A stretch of 6,788 nucleotides of DNA, taken from Rikenella microfusus. GTDB lineage: Bacteria > Bacteroidota > Bacteroidia > Bacteroidales > SZUA-534. The stretch's first letter is position 1. Every line of letters begins with the position of its first letter. Location: positions 1 to 6,788 of the forward strand of contig DYQV01000131.1 of assembly GCA_020719105.1 (NCBI GenBank), written 5' to 3'. Below are positions 6,644 to 6,788 of this stretch, one piece after another. Below the pieces are notes generated by a model that was not told the origin of the DNA, made no database searches, and saw only the letters and a list, made by a program, of their open reading frames with translations. A program made the translations under genes and the position numbers.

Positions 6644-6788
6644 AATTGCAAGTTCATTGCCTGTATTGTCAATATTTTGGCTATTATCTTCAAATTCACT
6701 AAGTGCTTTGAGCATTGCCATCAGTTGGTTGCCGGTTTGATTGTTTTGCATAAGTTTTTCCAGTAACGGAAGGTTCAAACAAATATCA
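6635..6788 (-). CDS. 3' end of an unrecognised gene (partial)
   Basis: The last 50 codons of a gene that starts beyond the window end in TAA at 6637-6635. The peptide ends NELAIAL and contains a likely amphipathic helix (LPLLEKLMQNN, then LMAMLKALSEFED) followed by an Asn/Asp-rich polar stretch. The frame is open to the edge, and the leucine spacing looks like real protein rather than shifted-frame translation, but no domain can be named from this much. It points the same way as the kinase operon, with a 237-base gap before the TPR-kinase ATG. That gap contains a possible separate promoter, so co-transcription is uncertain. It is too short to show any link to the kinases. Confidence 0.55.
   Translation of the reverse strand, partial: DICLNLPLLEKLMQNNQTGNQLMAMLKALSEFEDNSQNIDNTGNELAIAL

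Overview
The window looks like Bacteroidota chromosomal DNA. It is AT-rich, the genes lack clear Shine-Dalgarno sites and start behind A-rich stretches, candidate promoters fit the TAnnTTTG -7 element of that phylum, and the proteins resemble Bacteroidota families (a Bacteroidetes-type membrane pyrophosphatase and a TPR-containing sensor kinase). I cannot name a genus.

Layout: 1-574 is an AT-rich non-coding leader with a possible promoter near 442-470. A plus-strand gene at 575-2824 encodes a complete membrane-integral, ion-pumping pyrophosphatase (hppA), followed by a strong intrinsic terminator at 2847-2882. Next comes a short convergent spacer with small dyads, including two adjacent palindromic units at 2967-3000. 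On the minus strand there is a two-gene operon, read right to left. The first gene (4139-6397) is a TPR-sensor histidine kinase with a signal peptide, periplasmic TPR array, one membrane helix, coiled coil, kinase core and helical C-terminal tail. The second (2986-4146) is a soluble receiver-histidine kinase overlapping the first by 8 bp. A candidate promoter lies near 6522-6553. The right edge (6635-6788) holds the last 50 codons of another minus-strand gene that I do not recognise.

How the genes work together: HppA should hydrolyse cytoplasmic PPi to pump Na+ and/or H+, and stands alone as its own transcription unit. The kinase pair looks like one signalling module: the membrane kinase senses through its periplasmic TPRs, and the receiver of the second protein is an obvious candidate phosphate acceptor, feeding a second kinase core. 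No DNA-binding output regulator is in the window, so the output must lie elsewhere. I see no functional link between hppA and the kinases beyond being convergent neighbours.

I found no clearly undescribed system. The points most worth a second look are the two-kinase relay without an output gene, the shortened dimerisation hairpin of the membrane kinase, the palindromic pair with a compensated base change, and the predicted dual Na+/H+ specificity of the pyrophosphatase.
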